Assembly (NCBI RefSeq): GCF_000275845.1
Contig: NW_006766884.1
Location: 1,980,254-2,044,253 of the forward strand
Source of the DNA: Dichomitus squalens LYAD-421 SS1
Lineage: Eukaryota > Basidiomycota > Agaricomycetes > Polyporales > Polyporaceae
DNA length: 64,000 nucleotides
Direction of reading: 5' to 3'
Program-made: the position numbers and the translations under genes
The notes under the pieces: model-generated
Database searches by the model: none
The model's input: only the letters and a program-made list of their open reading frames with translations
What the model was told of the DNA's origin: nothing
In this document: positions 22,001 through 33,237 of the stretch, piece after piece
Layout: every line of letters starts with the position of its first letter
Numbering within the stretch: the stretch's first letter is position 1

Positions 22001-24089
22001 CTGCCGCGCCGCAGCTCACAGCCATGCTCTCGCTCCCCCTATCTGTCTCCCATTCCTCAGTCTCACCGCCGTGCCCACGTCCATCGCCATCTGCCTAACA
22101 ACATAAAGCCCCGCACCCCGCCCACCGCTTCCCGGACCGCCACTCGCTCCGACCGTTCCCGCCGCCCACGCCCACGCCCACGCCCACGCGCTTCCGCCCA
22201 TCCGCTACCCCGCGTCGTCGCGGTGCCTTGTTCCCCGAGAGCGCCCCTCGCCTCCCTCCTTCCGCTTCCCTGTGCGAACCACAGCCCCGGCCGCCGAGCT
22301 TCGAGCTTCGCGCCTCGAGGACGCCGCGCCCCGCGAAGCACACCCTCCCGGGCCAGGGGTGGGAACCCTGGCGGTTCCCTTCCGCACGCTCCCACCCCCA
22401 CCGCATTGGGGGAGGATCAGGGCACAGGGCAGGCTGCACGCGCTCCGCGCTTCGTGGCTCTGAGCCTAATACGCACCCGGCGCTGGGACAAGAAAGCGGG
22501 CTCCGGGGCGATGCAATGTAATGCAGCGCGTGCAGTCGCCCGCGGCTTGCCGTATACCGCATCTTTCTACCTACTGCCCCGGGAGTCTAAACCGGAGCTA
22601 CACCTAGAGATGCGCTACGCCCCCTGGAGGAACGCACTGCCAGACGTGACCCGCAAGGCTCACGGGGATCTGAGGTGCCTTGTTACTCGCCAGGCTTCCG
22701 GGAAGCGACTGGGACGTGTCGGGGAGCTCGGACGCGGTTTACAGGCCCGTCTGTCGATCTGTCTGACTGCGTCCTTGTCGGGCGACCGGTGCCAATCGCG
22801 TTGCGACGCGGTTCGCTGGCCCGGCGTGGCTTCACTCCCGAGGACGTGTGCTTACATGCTCCGGTGGCGTTGGGCGTCGTCGCGCACAGGAATAGAGGTT
22901 GGGGGCTCCGGTGTGTGTCTCCCGGAGCGCAGTGCGCAGTGGGCGAGGAATGGTGATCAGGAGGCACAGGACGGGAAGACGAGAGGATGAACGGACGGGA
23001 GAGCGCAGATGGGAGGACCTGTGGGATTCAGAGGGCAGGACATAGCAGTACTAATACTTGTACTTCTAGTAGCGACGAGACGGCGTAAGACAGACGCGTA
23101 CGGACGCTCGCGAGAGAGTAGCAGACGGAAAAAGGACGCGCATACATAGATACGCACGCGGTGCGATAAGTATTGGACTCTGGAGGGACCTGGCGGGTGA
23201 TAATATACGTATACGTGCGGGGTGCGGTACGGGGTAGATATGGTGAAAACGGAGGGGGTGTGGTTTTGGAGAACCGAGGACTTGCTTCAAGAGATCAACA
23301 GCCTGTCCAAAGCGACGCCGAGGTGTGGAAAGGGCAACCTGTACCCGCTGCATCCCTTCCCAAGCTTCCTCAAGTCCATATCCGCCAATCCAGTCCGATC
23401 GGATCCTTGCCTCCTCCGCTCTTCACGCCCGGAAGGACGGTGATTTTCCTGCCGCCCTGCCCCACGGACCCGCCCCGTCCAATCGGACAGCCGTCTGCCG
23501 ACTGACCGTCTATCCCCGCATTGCGCCACGCACTGTTGATGAGCGTCAAGAGGCCTTAGTCAAGACACCGGCGCGTACCGGAGCGCGAGTCACAGCATGT
23601 CCAGGAGGCGAGGGCGACTTGTGCGACACGTGGATGGCGAACGACAGATCCAGGGACTAGGGACTGGCCACTGGTGCGCAGGGTAGACGACTTGTGACGG
23701 TGCCGGTGCGTTGGAGACGCGGCAGATCGGGCGAAACGGGGTTGTGTGAGTGAAACGAGCGATGGTATAACTGGACCACAGACGGATGAACAGGGGAATA
23801 AACATTCAACAGAAAACATAAAGAGGTGGAGAAGAAGAGAAGACGTCACACTGAAGCAGAAGCGGGCGAGGGGAGTAAAAATGCAGTTGTGTGAACGCTG
23901 GGGACGGGGTGAGAGGGATACAGCTTGAACGCGACAGTCTCGGGCGGTAAGGGTGATGGGGTAAGGGAGCGGAGTGTACGTGTGCGCAAACGTTGGCCTG
24001 AAGGGGAGGGGAGCAGACAGCAGACAGGACGACGCCATAGAGAAAAACAGGAAGGCGGAAGGGCTTGAAGAGGCGGGGGCGCGTGTCGG
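22001..24089. other. GC-rich gene-poor region
   Basis: About 2.1 kb with no recognisable gene. The first part is very GC-rich and open in several frames on both strands at once, which is what composition alone gives. It includes a four-copy CCCACG repeat. The right part should be the 3' flank of the G gamma gene. Frames up to 255 codons on the plus strand (22223-22990) lack domains and were not called. Confidence 0.5.
22165..22188. repeat. CCCACG hexanucleotide repeat, four units
   Basis: Four perfect head-to-tail CCCACG units lie in the GC-rich gene-poor region just after eIF2B beta. They are too short to be more than a simple repeat. Confidence 0.75.
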
Positions 24090-24525
24090 TCATTGGATGA
24101 CGCAGCAGCCCTTGCCTGTGCCGCCTTGCGACTGGTACGGGTCGTCGGCGCGTGGTACTGGACCCCATACTGACGGTACCTGTCGAGAACGGTTAGCACA
24201 CGAGCGGGGAGAAGAGGGAAGACGCGTGATGGCAGGGTGGGCTGATGGCGGTTGGTACGCACGAGGGGATCTTTTGTCGTTTTGCAATAGCGGATGAGAC
24301 TGGGTGGAAACGAATGGATGAGCATGGTTCGTTGCCTGGAGCTCTCACCCTGGCAGCGGGGTGCCTGAGAGGCGGGAGAAGGGACGGGAAGCGGGCTCAC
24401 CTGGCACTAGCCTCGCTGACCCTTATCCGTGGCCGGGCGAGGTCCTCTCTGAGACGCTGGTTGTGCTCTGTGAGGCGACGGAGCTTGAGCTCGGACATGG
24501 ATTGCTTATGCGGACGAGAGTTCAT
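24090..24525 (-). CDS. Heterotrimeric G-protein gamma subunit, paralogue 1
   Basis: Three exons give a protein of about 85 residues. Exon 1 reads [18 protein letters not shown] and continues as a helix through [19 protein letters not shown]. Exon 2 is [13 protein letters not shown]. Exon 3 is [18 protein letters not shown] and ends GKGCCVIQ, a CaaX box (CVIQ) with a second cysteine just before it. This is the GGL-domain layout of fungal Ste18-type G gamma proteins, which bind G beta and are prenylated at the CaaX cysteine to sit at the plasma membrane, mostly in pheromone and nutrient signalling. The neighbouring cysteine could be palmitoylated. A second copy with the same intron positions lies at 43463-44196. 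Confidence 0.88.
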
Positions 24526-25832
24526 CGTGGAGGACTACAGTCGGGGACGGGGAGGGAGGCGAGGCTGGGAGCGACAAGGGCGGGAAGTTGGTGGGAGAGA
24601 AGGGGAGAAAAGGTGGACACAAAGGCTGGGGAGCGGCAGTGAAGAGTGCTGGCGGGCGGAAGGGGCTGGCGCTGTTGTGAGCAGTGAGCGGGGAGGCGGG
24701 GGACGGGAGGGAGTCGGGGGACACTCACAGGCCAGTGGAGGATCAAAGGAGAGATGGCGAACTGCTCGACGACCATCCGCGGCCGTCTCCCATGGGCGCC
24801 CGCCTGTGTCCGTGGCCCGGCGCTTGGCTGCACACTCCCAGGCGCCTGCAGCCTGATCTCAGCAGAACGCTCTCTCCGGCAGTTGTCTCCCACCTCTGCC
24901 TCTGCTTCCGCCCGTACTCATGACAGATCTCATGTCGTCTCCCTGATTTATTGTCCCCACCCACAGTATGTACTTGCTCTCTCTCCTGCCTCTGCAGCTC
25001 TCACACGTATCTCTCGACGCATCTCGACCCGGGCCCGTTCGATCAATCCTCGAATGCCACGTGCGGCAGTAAGTTGTGCCTCGCGCGATCACGCCCCTTC
25101 TCATCCCGTTCCGCATGCCCGTTTTGGCCAATCCCCCGCCATGTTCCCGCCTGCCCCGACTCCTCCCGGCCGGCGTGGGCCACAGCACGCTCGTTTCAGC
25201 GTTCTCCTTCCACAGGCACAAATTAACCTCACCGTCCGGGGCTCCTCCCGAGACCCGTCTCGCGCACGCTACGTTCGATCAGGCTCGGGAATCGGAAGAG
25301 TACCATATCAAACATCAGAAACATCACATGCATCGACCCTCTACTCATTGCACAGTTGCTCCGTTGTCTTCTTGCCCTTCGCACACTACTTATCCGTTCG
25401 TCGCTCACGGATACCTCAAGTTGTTGACCTTGGACGCTTGTAAGTATCGGCGAGCACTCATCAGGATCGGCCCGCGCAGCGCGTGCTGTTGTTCACCTCA
25501 AGACGAGACGAGTGGCCTACTGGTGCCCCAGGGAGATCATAAAGACGGGCGGTTCCGACTAAGCGGAGCTGTAGCTAACAATTGGAGCTTTGACGAGGCC
25601 ACCATTTTAGCCACCCTCCTACCTGAGGGCCCTGATAATCTGTCTTGGACATATACCTTACACAATAGGATGCTCCATCTATGTGCCGCCTGCTTAGGTC
25701 GTCAAGCTCGTACACTGTTCGAGAAAGCGTGTACGTCCATCATCACATTCCGAGACATGTCCTCCTAATACAATACATCAGCATCGTCCCCATATCCATA
25801 TCCAAACTCCATCCCGAACAGACAAGCGGACA
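24526..25832. other. Region upstream of G gamma 1 and downstream of the 25.8-26.6 kb gene
   Basis: No recognised gene in about 1.3 kb. The left part should be the promoter and leader of G gamma 1. Overlapping plus-strand frames of 229-230 codons (24754-25443, 25076-25768) are proline/serine/histidine-rich and have no domain, so I regard them as compositional. Confidence 0.45.
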
Positions 25833-26622
25833 TCACAAAACCTCCCACGGGTACACGTACGGGTCCTCTGTGAGGACGTTGAGCCCAGGCAAAGTGCTCT
25901 CCGAGCCGTCGGCGTTGCGCACCGTCCTGGGCCTTCCCATCCAGTAAGGATAAGGCTCCAGCTCCGCCAGGCGCTGTTCGTGGGGGTCCCCAGGGATCAC
26001 GAAGTAGCGTTCGTACATGCTATACCGGGCGGTCGCCAGACCGGAGAAATCGAGTGCTTCGAATGCTGCGCGGTGGTCAAAGCCGCTGCCACCGGCTGAG
26101 GAAGTGGCCTGGTCGGCGCCCGGTGCGTCTTCGCTGGCACGATCCTCGTCGGGCGAGCCACCAGTCGAAGGTTGCGCGTCTGAGGGGCGGGCTGTCGGAC
26201 GCCTTTCAGGATCATGTTGCGGCCGCACCAAGTCGGGGAGAATAGCATCTGGATCCCGACGCGGGACACTCCTAGACCTAGGGGAGGGCTGCCTCATAGC
26301 CGCCAGTATTTCAGCCCTGCGGGCCACGAATGGTGGGTGTGGTCAGTGGGTTAGGTTGCATCGCTTGGCGGCACGGTGGTAGCTCACACATGTTGTTGTA
26401 TGAAGAGCTCCGTAGCCTCGTCCCTAGACAGCCCGCGGGCTGGGGGAGGGTTGCCCACTGGGTCATTGTGTCTGCGGGGCGCTCAGTCTCCTGCAAGGAC
26501 CAGGCAAAACGAACCGCGTACACAGGCTGTGGTTCGGAACGCAGGACTTGAGGCTGCGATTCGGAAGCACGAAGCTCCGAGATGGCCTGCTGGATACGGG
26601 CGAGTTCCTGGTCGACGTCCAT
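25833..26622 (-). CDS. Hypothetical protein, acidic, with disordered centre
   Basis: Not recognised. Three exons join well: exon 1 starts MDVDQELARIQQAISELRAS (a likely helix) and ends in SEPQPV; a 53-base intron leads to HNDPVGNPPPARGLSRDEAT and ELFIQQHV; a second intron leads to AEILAAMRQPSPRSRSVPRR. The middle is rich in proline, arginine, aspartate and serine and looks disordered. The C-terminal 70 residues are better ordered: FEALDFSGLATARYSMYERY, then PYPYWMGRPRTVRNADG and a tryptophan-containing end. Both splice joins keep the frame, which supports a real gene. A minus-strand TATA element lies about 160 bases upstream. No function is proposed. Confidence 0.6.
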
Positions 26623-27473
26623 GGAAGAAGGTCGTTCGGGGCCGAAAGGTGAGAGGCTTTGTAAGAGGCGTTATAGCGACAACCACGAGTTGTCAACAGA
26701 GAGGTCCGGAGGAGGGATTGTGTTAGTGACGTCGGATGGGAGTGCTTCTATGTCAAGGAAGAGGAGCGCACTCATTCCACACCCTTTATATACCTCTCTC
26801 CCCAACCTCCATCACCCTGTCTCTCAATGTGGCGCAGGTCGACGCATCGCGGACTGACAGGAACGCCTAGCCAACGGAGTGATCGAAGCGTATAGGAGCT
26901 TCCTTTACTGTACTCCCGGGCCCGAATCTAGATGCTACGGCCCAAAGCTCACTTTGTGTGTTTTGTGGATCTGAGCGGGTGGCGCTCCCGACGACGTCGC
27001 CGAGGGTGCACGCGGCCACGAATGATCCTATTGTTCGACTATTAAGGACATGTCCTCCCGATTGGACATTCTGTGTCCAGGGCGGATGCTTGGGCCAGAG
27101 GCTGTGAAGGTCCAGTGCGAGCTTGCAACCAGTTCCACCAGACAGGAGGCCGCCAGAAGGGACGGAGGGGGCGGTGGTCTGATGGTGAGTGGCAGTAGTG
27201 ATGACGAGGGGCCTGACGTCTGTTTGCAATTGGCAACATACCTCTGGATCACGCCTCAAGGTCTGTGCTTTGGGTGTGCCATCACACAGAGGGATCGTGG
27301 TCCAGAACCTTGGGACACGAACGCAGATACGTACAACAGCTGGAAGATCCCTGTAGATTGTCTTCGTGAGATATACAACATGGGCGTCCCCGATCTAATA
27401 GTACATGAGGCTAGCCGCGCGCTTTTCTTTCCCGTTCTACACAGCGTACATACACTTCGGGCCTTGCCTTAAT
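26623..27473. other. Spacer between the hypothetical gene and tryptophan synthase
   Basis: Holds the promoter of the minus-strand hypothetical gene and the 3' flank of tryptophan synthase. A plus-strand frame of 140 codons (27050-27472) overlaps several minus-strand frames and has no domain; it is left uncalled. Confidence 0.45.
26784..26792 (-). promoter_or_regulatory. TATA box of the 25.8-26.6 kb hypothetical gene
   Basis: On the minus strand this reads TATATAAAG, about 160 bases before the start codon at 26622. It is the best TATA match in the upstream region and implies a leader of roughly 130 bases. Confidence 0.45.
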
Positions 27474-30111
27474 CTATTGCTTGCTGTTCTCCAGAGGGGA
27501 GGTGGAGATATGCCAGTCGAGCTTCTCCTCCCACTTACCCGGGAGGAGCTGCGAGATCTGCTCCACGTCTTTGTCGCCACGGCCAGACAGGCACTGGGCA
27601 ATGATACAGGGGCCGATTAGTACAGTGGCGCGAAAACAATCAGAACAAAAAGTAACATACGATGACAATGTTCGCGTCCTTTGGAAGGGTCTTCGCGAGC
27701 TCGACACCGCCCCAAATAGCATGGGATGACTCGAGGGCTAGAGAGAAAGAGACAGGCCTGTGAGCATGCGCCCTTCCAGGGTGGGAAAGGACACATACCA
27801 GGGATGATGCCTTCCAGTTGGGTGAGAAGCCTGAAACCTCGAAGAGCCTCCTCATCGGTCGCGACAGTGTACTCCGCGCGACCAGAGTCCTTCAGCCAGG
27901 CGTGCTCAGGCCCAACACCAGGATAGTCAAGTCCCGCAGAAATGGAGTGTGTTTCGACGATCTGACCGGTCGCAGACTGAAGGACGTACGTCCGCACGCC
28001 ATGGAAGACACCAGCGTGGCCCTTGCTCAGCGTGGCGCTGTGCTTGTCACCACCCAGGCCCTCGCCACCAGCCTCGACTCCAACGAGCCTAACGTTCTTC
28101 TCCTCGATAAAGTCGTAAAACGTCCCGATAGCATTGCTCCCGCCCCCAACGCACGCAACTACCGCGTCGGGCAGCTTCCCCGTCTGTTCCCTAAGCTGGC
28201 TCTTGATCTCCTGGCCGATCACCCGCTGGAAGTCGCGCACGATCGTCGGGAACGGGTGCGGCCCGATCGCTGAGCCGATGAGGTAGTGCGTGTTCGCGAG
28301 GTTCGTAACCCAGTCCCGGAGCGCCTCGTTCACCGCGTCCTTGAGCGTGCACGAGCCCGAGTGGACAGGGATGACCTGTGCGCCGAGCATACGGATGCGG
28401 AAAACATTGAGCGCCTGGCGCCGGACGTCCTCGGCGCCCATGTAGATGACGCATTGGAGTCCAAAGCGGGCGCACGCGGTCGCGGTCGCGACGCCGTGCT
28501 GGCCTGCGCCGGTCTCGGCGATGATACGGGTCTTGCCTAAGCGTTTCGCGAGTAGGATCTGCAAGGAACGCGGTCATTTCGACCTGTTGTAGGGTCAACA
28601 AGAGAAGGGATGTACCTGGCCGATAGCATTGTTGATCTTGTGTGAGCCGGTATGGTTCCTAGGAAAGCTGTCAATGACAACATAAGGAGGAGATCACAAG
28701 GCAGACGCACAGATCTTCACGCTTGAGCCAGATGGTTGCGCCGCCCGCATGCTCGGTGAGCTTTTCAGCTTTGTACAGATTTGACGGGCGATTCATGTAC
28801 CCGTACAGGTTCTGCCATTCCTTAGTGAACTCAGGGTCTTTCATCGCAGCGTTGTGTGCTTCCTCGAGCTCAATCAGGCAGTCCCAGAGGGCCTCAGGAA
28901 CATACTGCCCGCCGAACTGCCCAAAGCGCGACGGCAAGACGTTCCTTTGCGCAGAGTCTGTTGACACGCTCGACTTCACACTCGGCCGCGAGCGTACCGA
29001 CGTCGAGCGGTGAGTCGCGGACGGGCGTTTCGGCGGCTGGCCTTTCAAGCTGATATCCGCGCAATACTCTTCGACCTTCTTTGCAATCTGGTCTTGTGGA
29101 GAGGACTTGATGACTGCGATGAGACGGCTGCCGATCACAACGCCGTCCGCGCCCGCGTCTGCGACAAGGTCGAAGTGTGCACGAGTTGCAACTCCGAAGC
29201 CGACGGCGAGAGGAACATCAGTGTAGTCTCGGACTCGTGAGATGAGGTCCGGGAGTGCGGTGTTCATCGTTCCCGTGACTGAGGAACCTGTGGTACCCAT
29301 CTACAGGGAATGATGAGTTTATACGTAGGAATCGGTTCAGCAAGATCATAGCAAACCTTAGAGACTACATAGATGAAGGTATCGGCAATTGAGGAGAGGA
29401 ATTCAATGCGTGCCAATGATGTTGAAGGGGCGATGAGAGGGACGTAGGATAGGCTTAGGGGGAGAGATCAAGAGGCGAGCAAATATCATGCTCGTGCGAC
29501 TTACTTTGCGGTGCGACACTTGTCACGGAAAGCAACAGCCTCTTCTGGTGGAAGATCTACGACAATATATCCATTGGCACCAGCTTCTGCGGCATCTTGG
29601 ATGGCCTTTTCTTCTCCGTAGGCGATTAATGGGTTATAGTATCCTGAAGGAGAAGTAGGTTTGCCTCGAGGGTGTCACGCGACCGAAAGATGTGACTCAC
29701 CCATCAAGAGAATAGGAACAGTAAGACCCTTGCTGCGCGCCTCCCTGACCATCCCGAGACATTGAACATAGTCAACGTTATTGTTGAGGGCGACCTGCGC
29801 ATCGCGAACAACTGCTTAAACCGTGAGTCTTCATCGAAGGGAGCTGAGCACGTACCACGTTGGTCTCCTGTATTGCCGGACCATCTGCAATGGGATCGGA
29901 GAATGGCACGCCAAGCTCTATGATGTCTGCCCCTCCCTCCTGCATAGCAAGAAGGATCGGGACCGTGTCCTCGACATTGGGATAGCCGGCGGTCACGAAG
30001 GTGACAAGTGCTGGACTTGTCTGAACGAAGCGATGAGCTAAGTTCACTGTATATGACCAGGATGCGCACCGCACTATTCTTTTGCTGGAATACGTTTTTG
30101 AGGGCCTCCAT
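27474..30111 (-). CDS. TRP5: Tryptophan synthase, fused alpha and beta domains
   Basis: Reading from 30111: [12 protein letters not shown], an intron, then [15 protein letters not shown]. The alpha domain continues with [20 protein letters not shown] (catalytic glutamate) and the phosphate-binding [10 protein letters not shown] and [11 protein letters not shown] segments. A linker of about 40 residues leads to the beta domain: [18 protein letters not shown], the PLP lysine in [14 protein letters not shown] on its own small exon near 28615-28660, [14 protein letters not shown], and the PLP phosphate loop [10 protein letters not shown]. The C-terminus is [12 protein letters not shown] to the stop at 27474. 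The single bifunctional chain is the fungal form; it converts indole-glycerol phosphate and serine to tryptophan through an indole channel. The start faces the asparaginase gene across 230 bases. Confidence 0.95.
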
Positions 30112-30341
30112 GACGGACAGGATGAGAAGGCGGGGATGTAGGAGTCAGGAGGAAGGGACACAGTCATATACGCCGAGCAAGTGATATTACGATCGAGATT
30201 AACTTTTCGCTAATCTAATCTATCCGAGCATTCTCCACCGCGCCCCAGCGCTACGCACTCGACCTCCGAGCCTCGCAGTCCGGGCTTTATTTTGTACACA
30301 GTCGGCCGTCTCATCTCTGCCATCATCTCAATGCGCCCACC
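30112..30341. promoter_or_regulatory. Divergent promoter between TRP5 and the asparaginase gene
   Basis: Only 230 bases separate two start codons of amino-acid metabolism genes. On the minus strand a TGACTC sequence lies at 30142-30147, about 30 bases before the TRP5 ATG; this is the core of a Gcn4/Cpc1-type site (TGASTCA) but lacks the last base. Control by general amino-acid starvation is therefore possible, not shown. Confidence 0.4.
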
Positions 30342-32839
30342 ATGAACATCTCAAGGTCCTCAGAAGAGTCTAAGGTCCTCATTTTGAACACCGGAGGAAC
30401 AATCAATATGATATTCAGCCAAAAGGGCTATGTCCCAGAGCCATATTTCCTCACGGAGACGCTTCACAGCGAGCATCGCTTCCATGACCCCCTCGAAGAG
30501 TCTCTGTTCTCCCATTCCGGGTCCATTGAGGGCTACCGGAGATGGACGAGCAGCGGGAAGAACACACCAGTCGGCGCCACCTCTCGTAGCCGCGAACCAT
30601 CCCCAAGTTGCGAAGGGTCACGCCCAGAGGCTCATCAGTTGCTCACTCTGCCTGTCCGATCATCTCGCCCCATTGGTGCACTGCAAAACCTTGCGGCATC
30701 CCCAGAACAAATCGTCCCATTGCGCCAGCCCGTCTGCGTACAGATATCGGAAGATGTCTACGAGGCGCAATTGCCGACGCTCGTGACGCCCAGAAGCAGT
30801 GGTCCTGGGGGAAGCCGCAAGCGCATACGGTATGCCGTCCTTGAGGTCTGTTTCATGTTCTGCCATTGGTTTGATTTCTCACCCAGTCAATAGTGGAGCC
30901 CTCTTCTGGATAGCAGCAATATTGAGATTCAAGGTATCTGAGATAACTGCCTTTCTATTATCTACTTCGCGCCTCACGTCTTAATTACCCTATATCGCAT
31001 ATACAGATTGGATCAGGATCGCGTCTGATATAGAACTCAATTACTCGAATTTCGATGGCTTCGTAATCCTTCATGGCACCGACACCATGTCGTACACTTC
31101 ATCTGCTCTCAGCTTCATGCTGGAAGACTTGGGCAAGACAGTCGTATGTCCTGTTTCACTCTGCCATGTTCTGCCAAACGTTCATTTCAATCGCTACATC
31201 GCAGGTAGTAACGGGTGCCCAGATCCCCATATCCCAGCTCCGGAATGACGCTGTGGACAATTTGTTGGGCGCTTTGGTTATCGCAGGACACTACATCATT
31301 CCAGGTAACGTTGGTTGTCATGTTTAGGAGGTACGTTAACATGGCGCTTCGGACGTCTTTTACAGAGTGCTGTTTGTACTTCAATCATACTCTGTTCCGG
31401 GGAAACAGAGTTTCAAAAATGTCCTCTTATGATCTAAACGCGTTCAACAGTCCGAACTTTCCTCCGCTTGTCAACGGTGAGTCTCACACTCGCTCATTTT
31501 GTCCATCCCATGATCTCTCTAACGCGGTGAACAGTTGGAATTGACATCATGGTCAATTGGCAAGATGTCCTGCGGCAGACTAGTCTGCGGCGTTTCCGCT
31601 CCCACAAGCGTACGTGACCACAGAACCTTCGCCGTTCCATAGCTAACTGGATTCGGTCTATAGTCATGAGTCCTCACGTTGGTAAATGGTTCTCAGGCAG
31701 CATACTCTAACATGCATCCGACGTTCCTCATCATACAGCCACCCTGCGCCTCTTTCCCGGTATCACAGGGGCGACCATCCGCGCGTTTGTCATGCATCCG
31801 ACCCAAGGTGTTGTACTTGAGACGTTTGGCGCAGGGAATGCGCCCCAGCGGGCGGACCTGGTCGCAGCACTCAAAGAAGCATGCGATAACGGCGTAGTAA
31901 TCGTGGCAATTTCACAGTGCAGCAAAGGATCCGTGTCCGACGCGTACGAGACTGGAAGGAGCCTCCTCGAGGCCGGTGTTGTTCCAGGGGGCGATATGAC
32001 CCCAGAGGTGCGTCGCACGATACCTGCCAAAACGGTAGAGCGGATCATCAACGGACTTTTGAATCACGCAGTGCGCTCTCACGAAGCTCAGCTACCTTCT
32101 ATCCAAGCCGGAACTCTCGGTGGCTCAAGTCCGCTCGCTTATCGGAACGCCACTCCGCGGCGAGCTGACTCTCCCAGAGAGCAAGATCCCGGCGGTACTC
32201 AGTAAGCCATCCGCGGTAGGGCCCAGCCTCGACAACCTCCAAGGGTTGCTCTCTCAGGTCGTTCGCCTCTCCACAATCTCCTCCTCTGGAGCGCGCTCCC
32301 CTCGGATCCTCGTCGACGGAGCAGACGCGCGCGACGAAGAGGCAGATGAGGCCACCGCTCCGTGGAGCTGGACCGCGGCTGAGGCGTCGTCGATCGAGAG
32401 CTCGCTCTTCCCCTTCCTCGTGCACCTCGCCGTCGCACGTGACGACCCCGAAGCCGTTTCTTTCGCGCTCTCCGTTGAGTCCAATCCCGAAGCGAGTTCG
32501 CTGGCGGTCAGCGGCGGGCTCGCCAACTGCGCAGATCCCGCGTCTGGGCGGTCCCCGCTGCACGTCGCTGCGCTTAACGGATCGATCTGTGCGGCGAACA
32601 TGCTCCTCGAGGCCGGGGCGCTCGTGCACGTTCGCGACGCGCTGGGCCACACCCCGCTGTACTACGCAGCGAGGCAGGGACACGAGGAGCTCGTGGAGTT
32701 GCTGGTGAAGGCGGGCGCGAACTTGGGTGGCACAGATGTTGATGGGGGTTATGTATCGCTCGCAGTGGCGAAGGCGGGAGGCTACGCAAACTCACTAGCG
32801 GTGTGGAAGAAGGCTGGGGCAACTACTCCCTGTCTGTAG
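30342..32839 (+). CDS. Type I L-asparaginase with C-terminal ankyrin repeats
   Basis: It starts MNISRSSEESKVLILNTGGT; the TGGTIN motif near residue 20 carries the first catalytic threonine. The second catalytic motif, LHGTDTMSYT, is at about 31068. Other family landmarks are VVTGAQIPISQLRNDAVDN, DAFNS-like LNAFNSPNFPP, and LRLFPGITGATIRAF. The residue 70-165 region is a serine/proline-rich insert. From about 32400 the last exon carries ankyrin-type repeats: GRSPLHVAALNGSICAANML, LGHTPLYYAARQGHEELVEL and DVDGGYVSLAVAKAGG. The order asparaginase then ankyrin is that of the cytosolic ASPG family. The enzyme hydrolyses asparagine to aspartate and ammonia in the cytosol. At least seven introns are inferred; junctions near 30850-31010 and 31300-31370 are the least certain. 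Confidence 0.9.
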
Positions 32840-33237
32840 ATTCATTTGTTGTTGAAGCGATACGATGGTGCGGGTGCGGAATGTGTGCCGGCAAGGGCAA
32901 GTTTCCGCTGCATTATCACTGTCATCACCGCCTGCATGCATCCGCCTAATGACAGTCCGATACGGCTCTCGTTCGCTCCATGTAGCTATTTCGGTGTCTT
33001 AGTGCACGTTCAATGTAACGAGGATTGGTGTTGTGCGTAGCATATCCGTGTCCGAAACCGTTGTTCAATGTGATGCGATGCGTCTTAACGGGACGTTCCC
33101 GTAGCGTATCTGCTCGGCAGGCGTTATTCTGATGACGACCTCAAGACCAAAAACATTGCGCTTCGCACTTATATACATGGACGGATAGTATGACACAACC
33201 GACAAGTTCGAGACAACGGCATACAAAGCGAATCGAG
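32840..33237. other. Convergent spacer after the asparaginase gene
   Basis: The asparaginase gene and the minus-strand gene ending at 33238 converge here. No gene or repeat was seen. Confidence 0.5.

Noticed and set aside
22223..22990. 255-codon plus-strand frame
   Set aside because: The region is so GC-rich that several frames on both strands are open together; the translation is arginine/proline/alanine-rich with no domain.
25076..25768. 230-codon plus-strand frame
   Set aside because: Overlaps another long frame, has no domain, and contains histidine/proline/serine-rich stretches typical of non-coding GC-biased DNA.
27050..27472. 140-codon plus-strand frame before the TRP5 stop
   Set aside because: No recognisable domain, overlaps minus-strand frames, and would leave almost no 3' space for tryptophan synthase. 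A small gene cannot be excluded.
32099..32683. 194-codon minus-strand frame
   Set aside because: Antisense to the asparaginase ankyrin exon.
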